8,913 nucleotides of DNA, taken from an uncultured Clostridia bacterium. Its GTDB lineage: Bacteria > Bacillota > Clostridia > Oscillospirales > Ruminococcaceae. Each line of letters starts with the position of its first letter. Position 1 is the first letter of the stretch. The notes under the pieces are model-generated. The model was not told the DNA's origin, did not search any database, and worked only from the letters and a program-made list of their open reading frames with translations. The translations under genes and the position numbers were made by a program. Where the stretch lies: NCBI GenBank assembly GCA_947072265.1, contig CAMTHN010000018.1, forward strand, positions 1-8,913, in the 5' to 3' direction. Of the stretch, positions 1 through 6,467 are shown piece by piece.

Positions 1-18
1 ATAATATATACATCTATA

Positions 19-732
19 TTATTGATTATTCCCATCTTTATTTAAAATATATTCATTATATAAATCTAACCTTTTTTCTTTTGTTTGATTTATAGAATTT
101 TCTTTTTTATATTTCTCTATATTTTTAAAATGTCCAGAAATTAAAACTTCCGGAACTTCTATGCCTCTCCAATTTCTAGGTCTAGTATATTGATTATATT
201 CTAACAAACCATTATAATGGCTTTCATCCTCAAAACAAACCCGTTCGGATAAAACTCCATTACATAGCCTCGATATAGAGTCTATTAAAACCAAAGCACC
301 CAACTCTCCACCTGTCATAACATAATCTCCAATAGAAACCTCTTGATCAACAATTTTATCAATAACCCTTTGATCTATCCCTTCATAATGACCACATATT
401 ATAAAAATTTCTCTTTTTTTTGAAAGTTCTTTACAATATTCTTGATTCAATTTTTTGCCTCTTGGTGACATATTAATTACATAAGGCATCTTTTCTACAC
501 TATCTTCTATCATAGCTAAATAACATTTATAGACGGGTTCTGCTTGTATAAGCATCCCTTTTCCTCCTCCAAAAGGATAATCATCAACTCTTTTATGCTT
601 GTCCTCTGTATAGTCTCTTATATTATAAGATTTTATTTCTATATGCCCTTTTTCTTTCGCTCTACCTATTATGCTTTTATTTGCATAACCCTCACATATT
701 TCTGGAAAAAGAGTTGCAACCTTAAATATCAT
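19..732 (-). CDS. trmD: tRNA (guanine-37-N1)-methyltransferase TrmD
   Basis: SPOUT-class methyltransferase that makes m1G37 in tRNA anticodon loops using SAM, preventing +1 frameshifts; essential in most bacteria studied. The 237-residue protein is complete: DDYPFGGGKGM (50-60), the trefoil-knot motifs CGHYEGID (113-120) and SIGDYVMTGGEL (133-144), SISR with R155, and YTRP (182-185). In an ungapped alignment the position of the E. coli catalytic D169 is E170 here, with an Asp one residue earlier, and the usual SGNH/SGHH motif reads SGHF (199-202). The ATG 732 start has AGAAGG 12 nt upstream. Because of the duplication it is preceded by a rimM tail rather than a translated rimM, with 85 nt between the truncated trmD stop and this start. 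Transcription probably continues to rplS outside the window. Confidence 0.95.
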   Translation of the reverse strand: MIFKVATLFPEICEGYANKSIIGRAKEKGHIEIKSYNIRDYTEDKHKRVDDYPFGGGKGMLIQAEPVYKCYLAMIEDSVEKMPYVINMSPRGKKLNQEYCKELSKKREIFIICGHYEGIDQRVIDKIVDQEVSIGDYVMTGGELGALVLIDSISRLCNGVLSERVCFEDESHYNGLLEYNQYTRPRNWRGIEVPEVLISGHFKNIEKYKKENSINQTKEKRLDLYNEYILNKDGNNQ

Positions 733-830
733 ATATCAAATAATCCTTCTAACGGCTTTATTATAACTTTTTTTTCAGAAATATTTATATCAATTATTAC
801 CTTTTCTATAACAGGTATTAGATATTCTCT
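494..830. repeat. Tandem direct repeat, copy 2 (transcriptionally downstream)
   Basis: Second copy of the 337-bp block, directly abutting the first. Here the trmD part is the functional one, continuing into the rest of the gene at 493 and below, while the rimM part is an orphan tail cut off at the junction (830). No transposase, terminal inverted repeat or target-site duplication is present, so this is a simple segmental duplication with a 334-bp period. No differences were seen on full comparison by eye, which implies a recent event or an assembly error. Confidence 0.98.
729..830 (-). pseudogene. rimM: Orphan rimM 3' fragment
   Basis: The last 33 codons and stop of rimM (from R136, REYLIPVIEK onward), identical to the intact gene but with no start codon and no upstream rimM sequence. 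The truncated trmD frame enters it out of phase and stops after a few codons, so this fragment is not translated as RimM. Its retained function is as DNA context: it carries the AGAAGG ribosome binding site for the intact trmD start at 732, and its stop overlaps that start as ATGA. Confidence 0.93.
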
Positions 831-1066
831 ACACTATCTTCTATCATAGCTAAATAACATTTATAGACGGGTTCTGCTTGTATAAGCATCCCTTTTCCTC
901 CTCCAAAAGGATAATCATCAACTCTTTTATGCTTGTCCTCTGTATAGTCTCTTATATTATAAGATTTTATTTCTATATGCCCTTTTTCTTTCGCTCTACC
1001 TATTATGCTTTTATTTGCATAACCCTCACATATTTCTGGAAAAAGAGTTGCAACCTTAAATATCAT
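818..1066 (-). pseudogene. trmD: Truncated trmD copy (N-terminal fragment)
   Basis: An 82-codon open frame whose first 80 residues equal those of the intact TrmD downstream. At the duplication junction (828-830) it runs out of frame into rimM sequence, adds N and I, and stops at TAA (818-820). It ends before the SAM-binding trefoil knot (about residues 85-145 in TrmD) and the C-terminal tRNA-binding part, so it cannot methylate tRNA. It keeps the ribosome binding site (AGAAGG, 12 nt before ATG) and the ATGA overlap with rimM, so it is likely still translated. It could exist as a short nonfunctional peptide or, less likely, interfere with TrmD dimers. Confidence 0.93.
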
Positions 1067-1164
1067 ATATCAAATAATCCTTCTAACGGCTTTATTATAA
1101 CTTTTTTTTCAGAAATATTTATATCAATTATTACCTTTTCTATAACAGGTATTAGATATTCTCT
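828..1164. repeat. Tandem direct repeat, copy 1 (transcriptionally upstream)
   Basis: This 337-bp block is base-for-base identical to 494-830 (offset 334), including the 8-base T run. It contains the last 34 codons of rimM (with stop) and the first 79 codons of trmD plus part of codon 80. Identity stops sharply: position 1165 (C) differs from 831 (A), and 827 (C) differs from 493 (T). The two copies share TCT at 828-830, a 3-bp microhomology consistent with slippage or end joining. In this copy the rimM part is the functional one and the trmD part is truncated. Confidence 0.98.
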
Positions 1165-1569
1165 CCCATTTCCCTTAGAAATATAAACATCATTAGCTCC
1201 TGTTTGTATTATATCCACAATTTTGCCATAACTTTCTTCACTATCCAAATCAAAAACTTCACACCCTACAACATCTTTAACAAAATACCTTCCCTCTTCT
1301 AGGACAATATCCTGCTTATCTATATATATTTTTTCTCCTATAAACTTTTCAGATTCTTCTCTTCTAGATATACCTTTAAACTTAACAACTGCTGTATTTT
1401 TATTATCTCTTATAGTTTCAACAAATATTTTTTCTTTTGTTTTTCCTAAATAAAATTCATCAAATTTCTGAATAAAATCATATCCATCACACATATATAA
1501 TATCTTTAGTTCTCCTTTTATACCATGATGACCAACTAGTTTTCCAACTTCTAAATATTCTTTATTCAT
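1063..1569 (-). CDS. rimM: 16S rRNA processing / 30S maturation protein RimM
   Basis: Assembly factor that helps mature the 30S head region through S19, acting in the cytoplasm. The 168-residue protein has the N-terminal RimM barrel (VGKLVGHHGIKGE, residues 8-20) and a PRC-barrel-like C-terminal domain (about 93-165, with GANDVYI and EYLIPVIEKVI). Length is normal and the gene is intact. ATG 1569 is preceded by AGGGTG 8 nt upstream. Its stop overlaps a trmD start as ATGA at 1063-1066, the usual translational-coupling arrangement, but here that start belongs to a truncated trmD. The last 34 codons, including the stop, lie in the downstream-duplicated segment, so a second copy of this tail exists at 729-830. 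Confidence 0.96.
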   Translation of the reverse strand: MNKEYLEVGKLVGHHGIKGELKILYMCDGYDFIQKFDEFYLGKTKEKIFVETIRDNKNTAVVKFKGISRREESEKFIGEKIYIDKQDIVLEEGRYFVKDVVGCEVFDLDSEESYGKIVDIIQTGANDVYISKGNGREYLIPVIEKVIIDINISEKKVIIKPLEGLFDI

Positions 1570-1589
1570 AGATCTTCACCCTTTGCTTT

Positions 1590-1640
1590 TAGATAATAAA
1601 TTTAGGGAAAGCTAAATGCCTTCCCTAAATTTATTATCTA
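1590..1640 (-). promoter_or_regulatory. Perfect 20-bp-stem hairpin upstream of rimM
   Basis: Bases 1590-1609 and 1621-1640 are exact reverse complements: a 20-bp perfect stem around an 11-nt loop, and the loop can add two more pairs (GC/GC) after one A-C mismatch. In the minus-strand transcript it begins 13 nt after the khpA stop and ends just before the rimM ribosome binding site (AGGGTG). The following RNA is AAAGCAAAGGG, not a U-tract, so it is not a standard intrinsic terminator. On the plus strand the sequence after the stem (TTATTTATAT) is only weakly T-rich. It may act as an mRNA stability or processing element or modulate rimM translation. Confidence 0.75.
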
Positions 1641-1653
1641 TTATTTATATAGT

Positions 1654-1887
1654 CTAGTCTATTTCAACTAAAATTTTCTCGCCAACTCTGCTAGCTGCGG
1701 CTCTCATAACTATTCTTATAGCTTTAGCAATACGTCCTTGCTTTCCTATAACTCTACCTTTATCTTCTTGACCAACACTTAGATGATATATAACAACACC
1801 ATCTTCGTTTGGCTCATCAACTAAAACAGTTACAGAACTTTTATCTTCTACTAGTCCTTGAGCTATTTGAATTAATAATTCTTTCAT
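1654..1887 (-). CDS. khpA: KH-domain RNA-binding protein KhpA (YlqC family)
   Basis: Small single-KH-domain RNA-binding protein. In streptococci and other Bacillota KhpA partners with KhpB (Jag/EloR) and affects cell elongation and post-transcriptional regulation. The 77-residue protein has the invariant KH loop GKQG at 48-51, within GRVIGKQGRIAKAIRIVMRAAA. Its place between rpsP and rimM is the standard one in Bacillota and supports the call. Translation starts at ATG 1887 with AAGAGG 8 nt upstream, and it ends with TAG. The stop lies 13 nt before the large hairpin at 1590-1640. Confidence 0.95.
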   Translation of the reverse strand: MKELLIQIAQGLVEDKSSVTVLVDEPNEDGVVIYHLSVGQEDKGRVIGKQGRIAKAIRIVMRAAASRVGEKILVEID

Positions 1888-1913
1888 AAATATAACCTCT
1901 TTTATTTTAAAAA

Positions 1914-2156
1914 TTATATAACGTTGTTGTCTTTAAGTAATTTTTTCACTATATCTGTTGGTTGTGCTCCTGTAGATATCCATTTTCTTGTTTCATCTGC
2001 ATCAACTTTAACCACAGATGGACTTTTAGTTGGATCATAATACCCTAGTTCTTTTATACATCTACCATCTCTAGGAGATCTTGAATCAGCCACAACTATT
2101 CTATAAAAAGGAGCTTTTTTTGCACCCATTCTTCTTAATCTAATTTTTACAGCCAT
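1914..2156 (-). CDS. rpsP: 30S ribosomal protein S16
   Basis: Small-subunit ribosomal protein that binds 16S rRNA early in 30S assembly. The 80-residue sequence starts with the classic MAVKIRLRRMGAKKAPFYRI and contains VADSRSPRDGR and LGYYDPT, which are diagnostic. Length is typical for Bacillota S16. The ribosome binding site AGAGGTGA lies 7 nt before ATG, stronger than those of the downstream genes, as expected for a highly expressed ribosomal protein. It follows ffh by 76 bp and precedes khpA by 26 bp. The ffh-rpsP gap holds only a 4-bp inverted repeat and no convincing terminator or promoter. Confidence 0.98.
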   Translation of the reverse strand: MAVKIRLRRMGAKKAPFYRIVVADSRSPRDGRCIKELGYYDPTKSPSVVKVDADETRKWISTGAQPTDIVKKLLKDNNVI

Positions 2157-2232
2157 ATTATTTTCACCTCTTTCATATTATTGATATATATATTACACCT
2201 TGAATGTATCCAAGAGTATAAGCTAAATAAGT

Positions 2233-3570
2233 TTATCTAGGAAGTTTCATCTTTTTATTGCCTTTAAGTTTTTTTCCAAATCCAGAACCAGAAAGCTTTT
2301 TCATCATCTTTTGCATCTGTTCAAACTGTTTTAAAAGCCTATTAACATCCTCTATCTTCATTCCACACCCTTTAGATATACGAACCTTTCTATTATGATT
2401 TATTACAGAAGGTTTTTCTCTTTCATAAGGAGTCATAGAAGTTATAATTGCCTCTACTCTAGTTATCTGCTTTTCATCTATATCTTCATCTTTTATCTTT
2501 CCAGAAATTCCTGGTAGCATAGACAAAACTTGCTTAATAGATCCCATCCCTTGAATATGTTTCATCTGCATTAAAAGATCATTTAAATCAAACTTATTTT
2601 CTTTAAACTTTTTCGTGATCCTCTCAGCCTCTACATCATCTACATTATTCTGGGCTTTCTCTATAAGAGTTAAAACATCTCCCATACCTAAAATACGAGA
2701 AGACATTCTATCAGGATAAAACTCTTCAAGATCATCAATCTTTTCGCCTATTCCAACAAATTTTATAGGTTTCCCTGTAACCGCTCGGATAGAAAGAGCT
2801 GCTCCACCTCTTGTATCTCCATCCAGCTTAGTCAAGATAACACCGTCAATCTCTAAAGACTCGTTAAAACTTTGAGCAACATTAACGGCATCCTGACCAG
2901 TCATTGCATCTACTACAAATAAAATTTCTGTAGGGTTAACTGCTTGTTTAATATCCTTAAGCTCCTGCATAAGAGTTTCATCTACATGAAGACGCCCAGC
3001 AGTATCCAATATAATAACATCAAACCCATGATCTTTTCCATGGTTTAAAGATTCTTTTGCTATTTCTATAGGAGAAATCTGTCCTTTTTCAAAAAAATGG
3101 ACTCCTGCAAGCTCAGAAACAATTCTAAGCTGTTCTATAGCGGCAGGTCTATAAATATCACAAGCAACAACCAACGGTCTATGTCCCATAGATTTAAACT
3201 TTTTAGCTAATTTCCCCGTATGTGTTGTTTTTCCACTACCTTGCAATCCACACATCATAATTATACAAGGTGGTTTTGATGGGAATTTTATCTTTTCCGC
3301 TTCAGACCCCATTAGAGAGCTAAGCTCATCATCAACTATCTTTATAACTTGTTGCGCTGGAGTTAAACTTTTTAAAACATCTTCCCCAACTGATTTATCT
3401 GTAACAGCTTTTATAAAATCTTTTACAACTTTATAATTAACATCAGCTTCCAATAAAGAAAGTTTAACCTCTCTCATAGCGTCTTTAACATCAGATTCTT
3501 TTAATCTTCCACGAAGTCTAAGTTTTTTAAAGGTTGCCGACAACCTTTCTGAAAGACTTTCAAATGCCAT
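2233..3570 (-). CDS. ffh: Signal recognition particle GTPase Ffh (SRP54)
   Basis: Protein subunit of the bacterial signal recognition particle. It binds 4.5S/scRNA and nascent signal sequences and docks with FtsY. Domains in order are the N helical bundle (about 1-90), the G domain with P-loop GLQGSGKTT (108-116), DTAGR (189-193) and TKLDGDTRGG (247-256), and the methionine-rich M domain (about 300-445) ending in FEQMQKMMKKL and a lysine-rich tail. At 445 aa it is full length. The ribosome binding site is very strong (AAAGGAGGTGG, with 7 nt between AGGAGG and ATG). The RNA-binding signature of the M domain reads RKVRISKGCGM: C402 replaces the serine usually found in the GSG motif. Second gene of the operon after ylxM. 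Confidence 0.98.
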   Translation of the reverse strand: MAFESLSERLSATFKKLRLRGRLKESDVKDAMREVKLSLLEADVNYKVVKDFIKAVTDKSVGEDVLKSLTPAQQVIKIVDDELSSLMGSEAEKIKFPSKPPCIIMMCGLQGSGKTTHTGKLAKKFKSMGHRPLVVACDIYRPAAIEQLRIVSELAGVHFFEKGQISPIEIAKESLNHGKDHGFDVIILDTAGRLHVDETLMQELKDIKQAVNPTEILFVVDAMTGQDAVNVAQSFNESLEIDGVILTKLDGDTRGGAALSIRAVTGKPIKFVGIGEKIDDLEEFYPDRMSSRILGMGDVLTLIEKAQNNVDDVEAERITKKFKENKFDLNDLLMQMKHIQGMGSIKQVLSMLPGISGKIKDEDIDEKQITRVEAIITSMTPYEREKPSVINHNRKVRISKGCGMKIEDVNRLLKQFEQMQKMMKKLSGSGFGKKLKGNKKMKLPR

Positions 3571-3594
3571 TAAACCACCTCCTTTTATATCCCT

Positions 3595-3948
3595 TTAAAT
3601 AATATCTGTTATATATATATCTATAATATTTTTTATTTCTAATATTTTTTTTAGATAGATGCTATTTAAAGAAATCTCATTTTGTAAACCATTTTTATCC
3701 AAATCTTTTATACATACTTGTAAAGAATTTAAAAAAGATACAAGCTTTAATTTATCTTCAAATCTTAAAAGAGCTATCTCAGACCTCTTAATATTGTCAC
3801 TAATACCTTGTCTTGTGATTCCTTCATTTTGAGAAATTTCAGAAAAAGATAAATCACCATTATAATAATTTTCTAATATATCTCTCTGTTTTTCTTTAAG
3901 TAGACAACCATATATATCAAAAAACGGAACCATATCTAATTTATTCAA
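3595..3948 (-). CDS. ylxM: YlxM-family helix-turn-helix protein, SRP operon
   Basis: Small cytoplasmic protein of the UPF0122/YlxM family, encoded next to ffh in many Bacillota and reported in streptococci to modulate the signal recognition particle. The 117-residue protein has the family's N-terminal pattern (FFDIYGCLLKEKQ, residues 9-21) and a sigma-70 region-4-like helix-turn-helix at about 34-55 (LSFSEISQNEGITRQGISDNIKR). The C-terminal third is lysine- and isoleucine-rich and poorly conserved. The start is probably TTG at 3948, preceded by an in-frame TAG 12 nt upstream and by a modest AGGT ribosome binding site; ATG at 3933 (codon 6) is the alternative but has no visible binding site. 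It is the first gene behind the consensus promoter and ends 24 nt before ffh. Confidence 0.88.
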   Translation of the reverse strand: MNKLDMVPFFDIYGCLLKEKQRDILENYYNGDLSFSEISQNEGITRQGISDNIKRSEIALLRFEDKLKLVSFLNSLQVCIKDLDKNGLQNEISLNSIYLKKILEIKNIIDIYITDII

Positions 3949-3986
3949 TATATCATCAACCTATAAAAACGTTCTTTTGTTTCGTA

Positions 3987-4015
3987 ATTATACTAAATGC
4001 ACACTTTTTTGTCAA
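3987..4015 (-). promoter_or_regulatory. Perfect consensus sigma-A promoter of the SRP operon
   Basis: On the minus strand, TTGACA (4015-4010) and TATAAT (3992-3987) are separated by exactly 17 bp, with an A-rich stretch upstream that could act as an UP element. Transcription would start near 3980, about 32 nt before the ylxM start codon. It sits in the gap between spoIIE and ylxM, so it uncouples the ylxM-ffh-rpsP-khpA-rimM-trmD operon from sporulation expression. A match of 12 of 12 at ideal spacing is very unlikely to be chance, even in AT-rich DNA. Confidence 0.88.
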
Positions 4016-4025
4016 GTTTTTATCT

Positions 4026-6380
4026 TTACACAACATTAAATGAATGATTTAACTTTCCAAATTTCGCTACCATAACAGTTATATCATCCTGATCATTTTT
4101 ATGTAATCTTCTTTTCGCCTCTCTAGATATAACGCTACATATCTCTTCTGCTGTTTGTTTTTTATATAATTTTAACTCCATCTCTATCCATTCTACCCCT
4201 GTTGATATAACTCCATCAGAAACCATAACCAATATGCTATTATTATCTATACTAGATCTTTGACTATCAAATGTTGCTCCATTTAGTATCCCAATCGGTA
4301 AAGAATTTCCCTCAAATTTTAAAACTCTTCCACCTTTATATAAAAATGATGTGCATCCACCAGCCTTGTTAAATTTAACTTTTCCTGTATAAAGATCTAT
4401 GGTGGTTATATCCAATGTAGCCAAGGATTCTTCCTTAGATTTTATTAAAAGAGATGAATTTATCAATTTTATAGCTGTGCTAAACCCAAATCCTGCTTTT
4501 ATCAATTTAAGTATTAAAGAACATGTCATCATACTATCAATTGCTGCTTTTTTTCCACTACCCATTCCATCGCTTAATATAAGATTTGCACAACCCCTAC
4601 TGTCTACAAAAAATTCATAACTATCCCCACAAATATTAGTTTTATCTATCGCATACTGCTTACTACAAAAATCTATAGAATAGTTTGCCTTCTCAAAAAA
4701 ACTCATTTTACTGTTATCTTTAAGCCTTATTACAGATGGAATTTCTAAATCCCTCGCTAGGCTGTCCGAAAGCTCTTCTGTTATTATCTTTAAATCTCCT
4801 ATATAACTATTTGATAGATATACATCCACAGATATTCTTCCATATTTATCAAATAAAACAGATATATCACTAGTTTGATACCCTTTGTTTTCAAATAATT
4901 TTTTAACCTTTTCTTGCTTTTCATAATCAACCCTAGTAATATCAGAAATTTCATCACTTATATCAAAAAGCATGTTAGACATAGCGTCAAACTGTTCCAT
5001 CGCTACATATCTCATCTCTTCAGAATTTTTGCTAGATACCTGCTTTGATATCTGATTATCATAAAAAAGATTTATAACAGAAACTAATAATTCTAATCTT
5101 CTGCATTTTTGTTGGAAATATAACGGAAGATCAAATTTTGTTATCTCTTTTTTCACCTTTATACATTCTATAGTTTTATCTAAAGCATTTATAGTTTCAT
5201 TATAATTTTTATCCCAACACTGCATGTTATAAACACAACTTTTACACACTTTATTTGCTGTTTCATGAAATATATTACTAATATTTTGTGTATTTAATCC
5301 ATCTATTTTTTTCGAAACACTCTCTACAGATAGCTGTAAATCTGATATAGTGTTAGACGCAAATTTTAATTTAGAACTTATACTATTATTTGCATTAATA
5401 ATTCCTGAATAATCTTTATCAGTCTTACTTATAGATATAAACTCAAATATTTTTTCAGGAATCATTAAAAATATAACACTAGATAAAAATATATCTACAA
5501 CATCAGAAAAAATAGATATATCATTAGATAATAGTATAAAAGCTACAGAATTTACAATCATAAATACAGAAACCATCAAAAATTTTCCTAGATTATTAAA
5601 TAATGATGATAAAAAACCTGCTACCACAAACCCACTAGCTAAATATATTAAATTGGGATTGTATAAAGTTATAGCCATAGCAACAACTATCCCAGAAATA
5701 GAGGCACCTACTACACCATATTTATACGCCATAGTAAGAATTGCTATAATTCCAATTATATTACCTAAACTCATAAATAAAAAACCTATACCTGTTGTGG
5801 ATAATATAAATAGCCCAAACAATATCATAAAACTACATTTTTCAAATATATTTAGATCTCCTAAAAATTTTCCTTTGCTAATACAATTAAAGCAGATAAA
5901 TGTAAAATATGTCATAGATCCAACTAAAAGGCTTTGTGATACTACAAATAATATTCCTGAAAAATTGATACCAATAATAATTAGGTTTAAAGCTTCTATT
6001 AAAAATGTTATAACAACACTTAAAAAAGAAACTCCTAGAATATTATATTTTAAAAATTTCGATTTAATAAATAGCTGTTTTGCAACTATTATGAGAAACA
6101 TGCAGAATATACTTGAAATATTAGATGATATATCTCCAAAAAAAACATAACCTACAAGACTTCCTAAAAAAGATATGTATGATAGATTTACGGGTAACGC
6201 AGATGTGACCGCAACATTAAAAGGTGCCATAATACCTAAAACTCTTGCGTTAGAAAATATAAATGACAAAACAAACACCATAATCTGATTCATGATTTGA
6301 AAAATAAAACTTTTATCACCTAACCTCCAACTAATCTTTGAAACTTCTAAACTTTTTGTCTTCAAAATAAACACCGCCAT
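4026..6380 (-). CDS. spoIIE: Stage II sporulation protein E (membrane PP2C phosphatase)
   Basis: Sporulation phosphatase that dephosphorylates SpoIIAA, releasing sigma-F in the forespore; in B. subtilis it also acts at the polar septum with FtsZ. The 784-residue protein has the family architecture: a polytopic membrane region of roughly ten hydrophobic segments (about residues 25-315), a central region with a cysteine cluster (C378, C381, C388 in CKSCVYNMQCW) and a C-terminal PP2C/SpoIIE domain (about 570-780). Metal-binding acidic motifs are present: GDS (D586), SDGMGSG (D604), VSDG (D722) and DDITV (D765-D766), so the enzyme looks active. It is slightly shorter than the B. subtilis protein (827 aa, from memory). 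ATG 6380 is the chosen start; the nearest purine-rich site, GGAAG, is a rather long 13 nt upstream. The genes for SpoIIAA/AB and sigma-F are not in the window. Confidence 0.95.
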   Translation of the reverse strand: MAVFILKTKSLEVSKISWRLGDKSFIFQIMNQIMVFVLSFIFSNARVLGIMAPFNVAVTSALPVNLSYISFLGSLVGYVFFGDISSNISSIFCMFLIIVAKQLFIKSKFLKYNILGVSFLSVVITFLIEALNLIIIGINFSGILFVVSQSLLVGSMTYFTFICFNCISKGKFLGDLNIFEKCSFMILFGLFILSTTGIGFLFMSLGNIIGIIAILTMAYKYGVVGASISGIVVAMAITLYNPNLIYLASGFVVAGFLSSLFNNLGKFLMVSVFMIVNSVAFILLSNDISIFSDVVDIFLSSVIFLMIPEKIFEFISISKTDKDYSGIINANNSISSKLKFASNTISDLQLSVESVSKKIDGLNTQNISNIFHETANKVCKSCVYNMQCWDKNYNETINALDKTIECIKVKKEITKFDLPLYFQQKCRRLELLVSVINLFYDNQISKQVSSKNSEEMRYVAMEQFDAMSNMLFDISDEISDITRVDYEKQEKVKKLFENKGYQTSDISVLFDKYGRISVDVYLSNSYIGDLKIITEELSDSLARDLEIPSVIRLKDNSKMSFFEKANYSIDFCSKQYAIDKTNICGDSYEFFVDSRGCANLILSDGMGSGKKAAIDSMMTCSLILKLIKAGFGFSTAIKLINSSLLIKSKEESLATLDITTIDLYTGKVKFNKAGGCTSFLYKGGRVLKFEGNSLPIGILNGATFDSQRSSIDNNSILVMVSDGVISTGVEWIEMELKLYKKQTAEEICSVISREAKRRLHKNDQDDITVMVAKFGKLNHSFNVV

Positions 6381-6431
6381 CCATTATTTTTAACTTCCAA
6401 AATTCCCAATATATTCCATTTGATAATAGAT

Positions 6432-6465
6432 ATTATATTTTGGTTAGCTAAAAAAAAATGTCGGA
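6432..6465 (-). promoter_or_regulatory. Candidate Spo0A-responsive promoter of spoIIE
   Basis: On the minus strand a perfect TATAAT lies at 6437-6432. The expected -35 position reads CATTTT, far from TTGACA. About 21 bp upstream of the -10, the plus strand carries TGTCGGA (6459-6465), a 6-of-7 match to the Spo0A box TGNCGAA. In Bacillus subtilis spoIIE is known to be transcribed by sigma-A RNA polymerase activated by phosphorylated Spo0A, from a promoter lacking a good -35, so the arrangement is what would be expected. The match is short and the region AT-rich, so this remains a candidate. Confidence 0.35.
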
Positions 6466-6467
6466 AT

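Noticed and set aside
544..849. Plus-strand open frame of 101 codons, with a near-identical one at 878-1186
   Set aside because: Both are antisense shadows of the duplicated rimM/trmD segment; they exist twice only because the DNA is duplicated, and neither has a ribosome binding site or family resemblance.
494..1164. Insertion sequence or other mobile element as the cause of the repeat
   Set aside because: There is no transposase, inverted terminal repeat or foreign sequence; both copies are purely rimM/trmD DNA with a 3-bp junction overlap, so simple tandem duplication suffices.
2157..2232. Inverted repeat CTTG/CAAG in the ffh-rpsP gap
   Set aside because: Only 4 bp of stem with no T-run; expected by chance. 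No promoter with both boxes was seen in this gap.
5653..6150. Plus-strand open frame of 165 codons
   Set aside because: Lies opposite the membrane region of spoIIE; the proline- and isoleucine-rich translation is what the complement of hydrophobic codons gives. No sign of a real gene.
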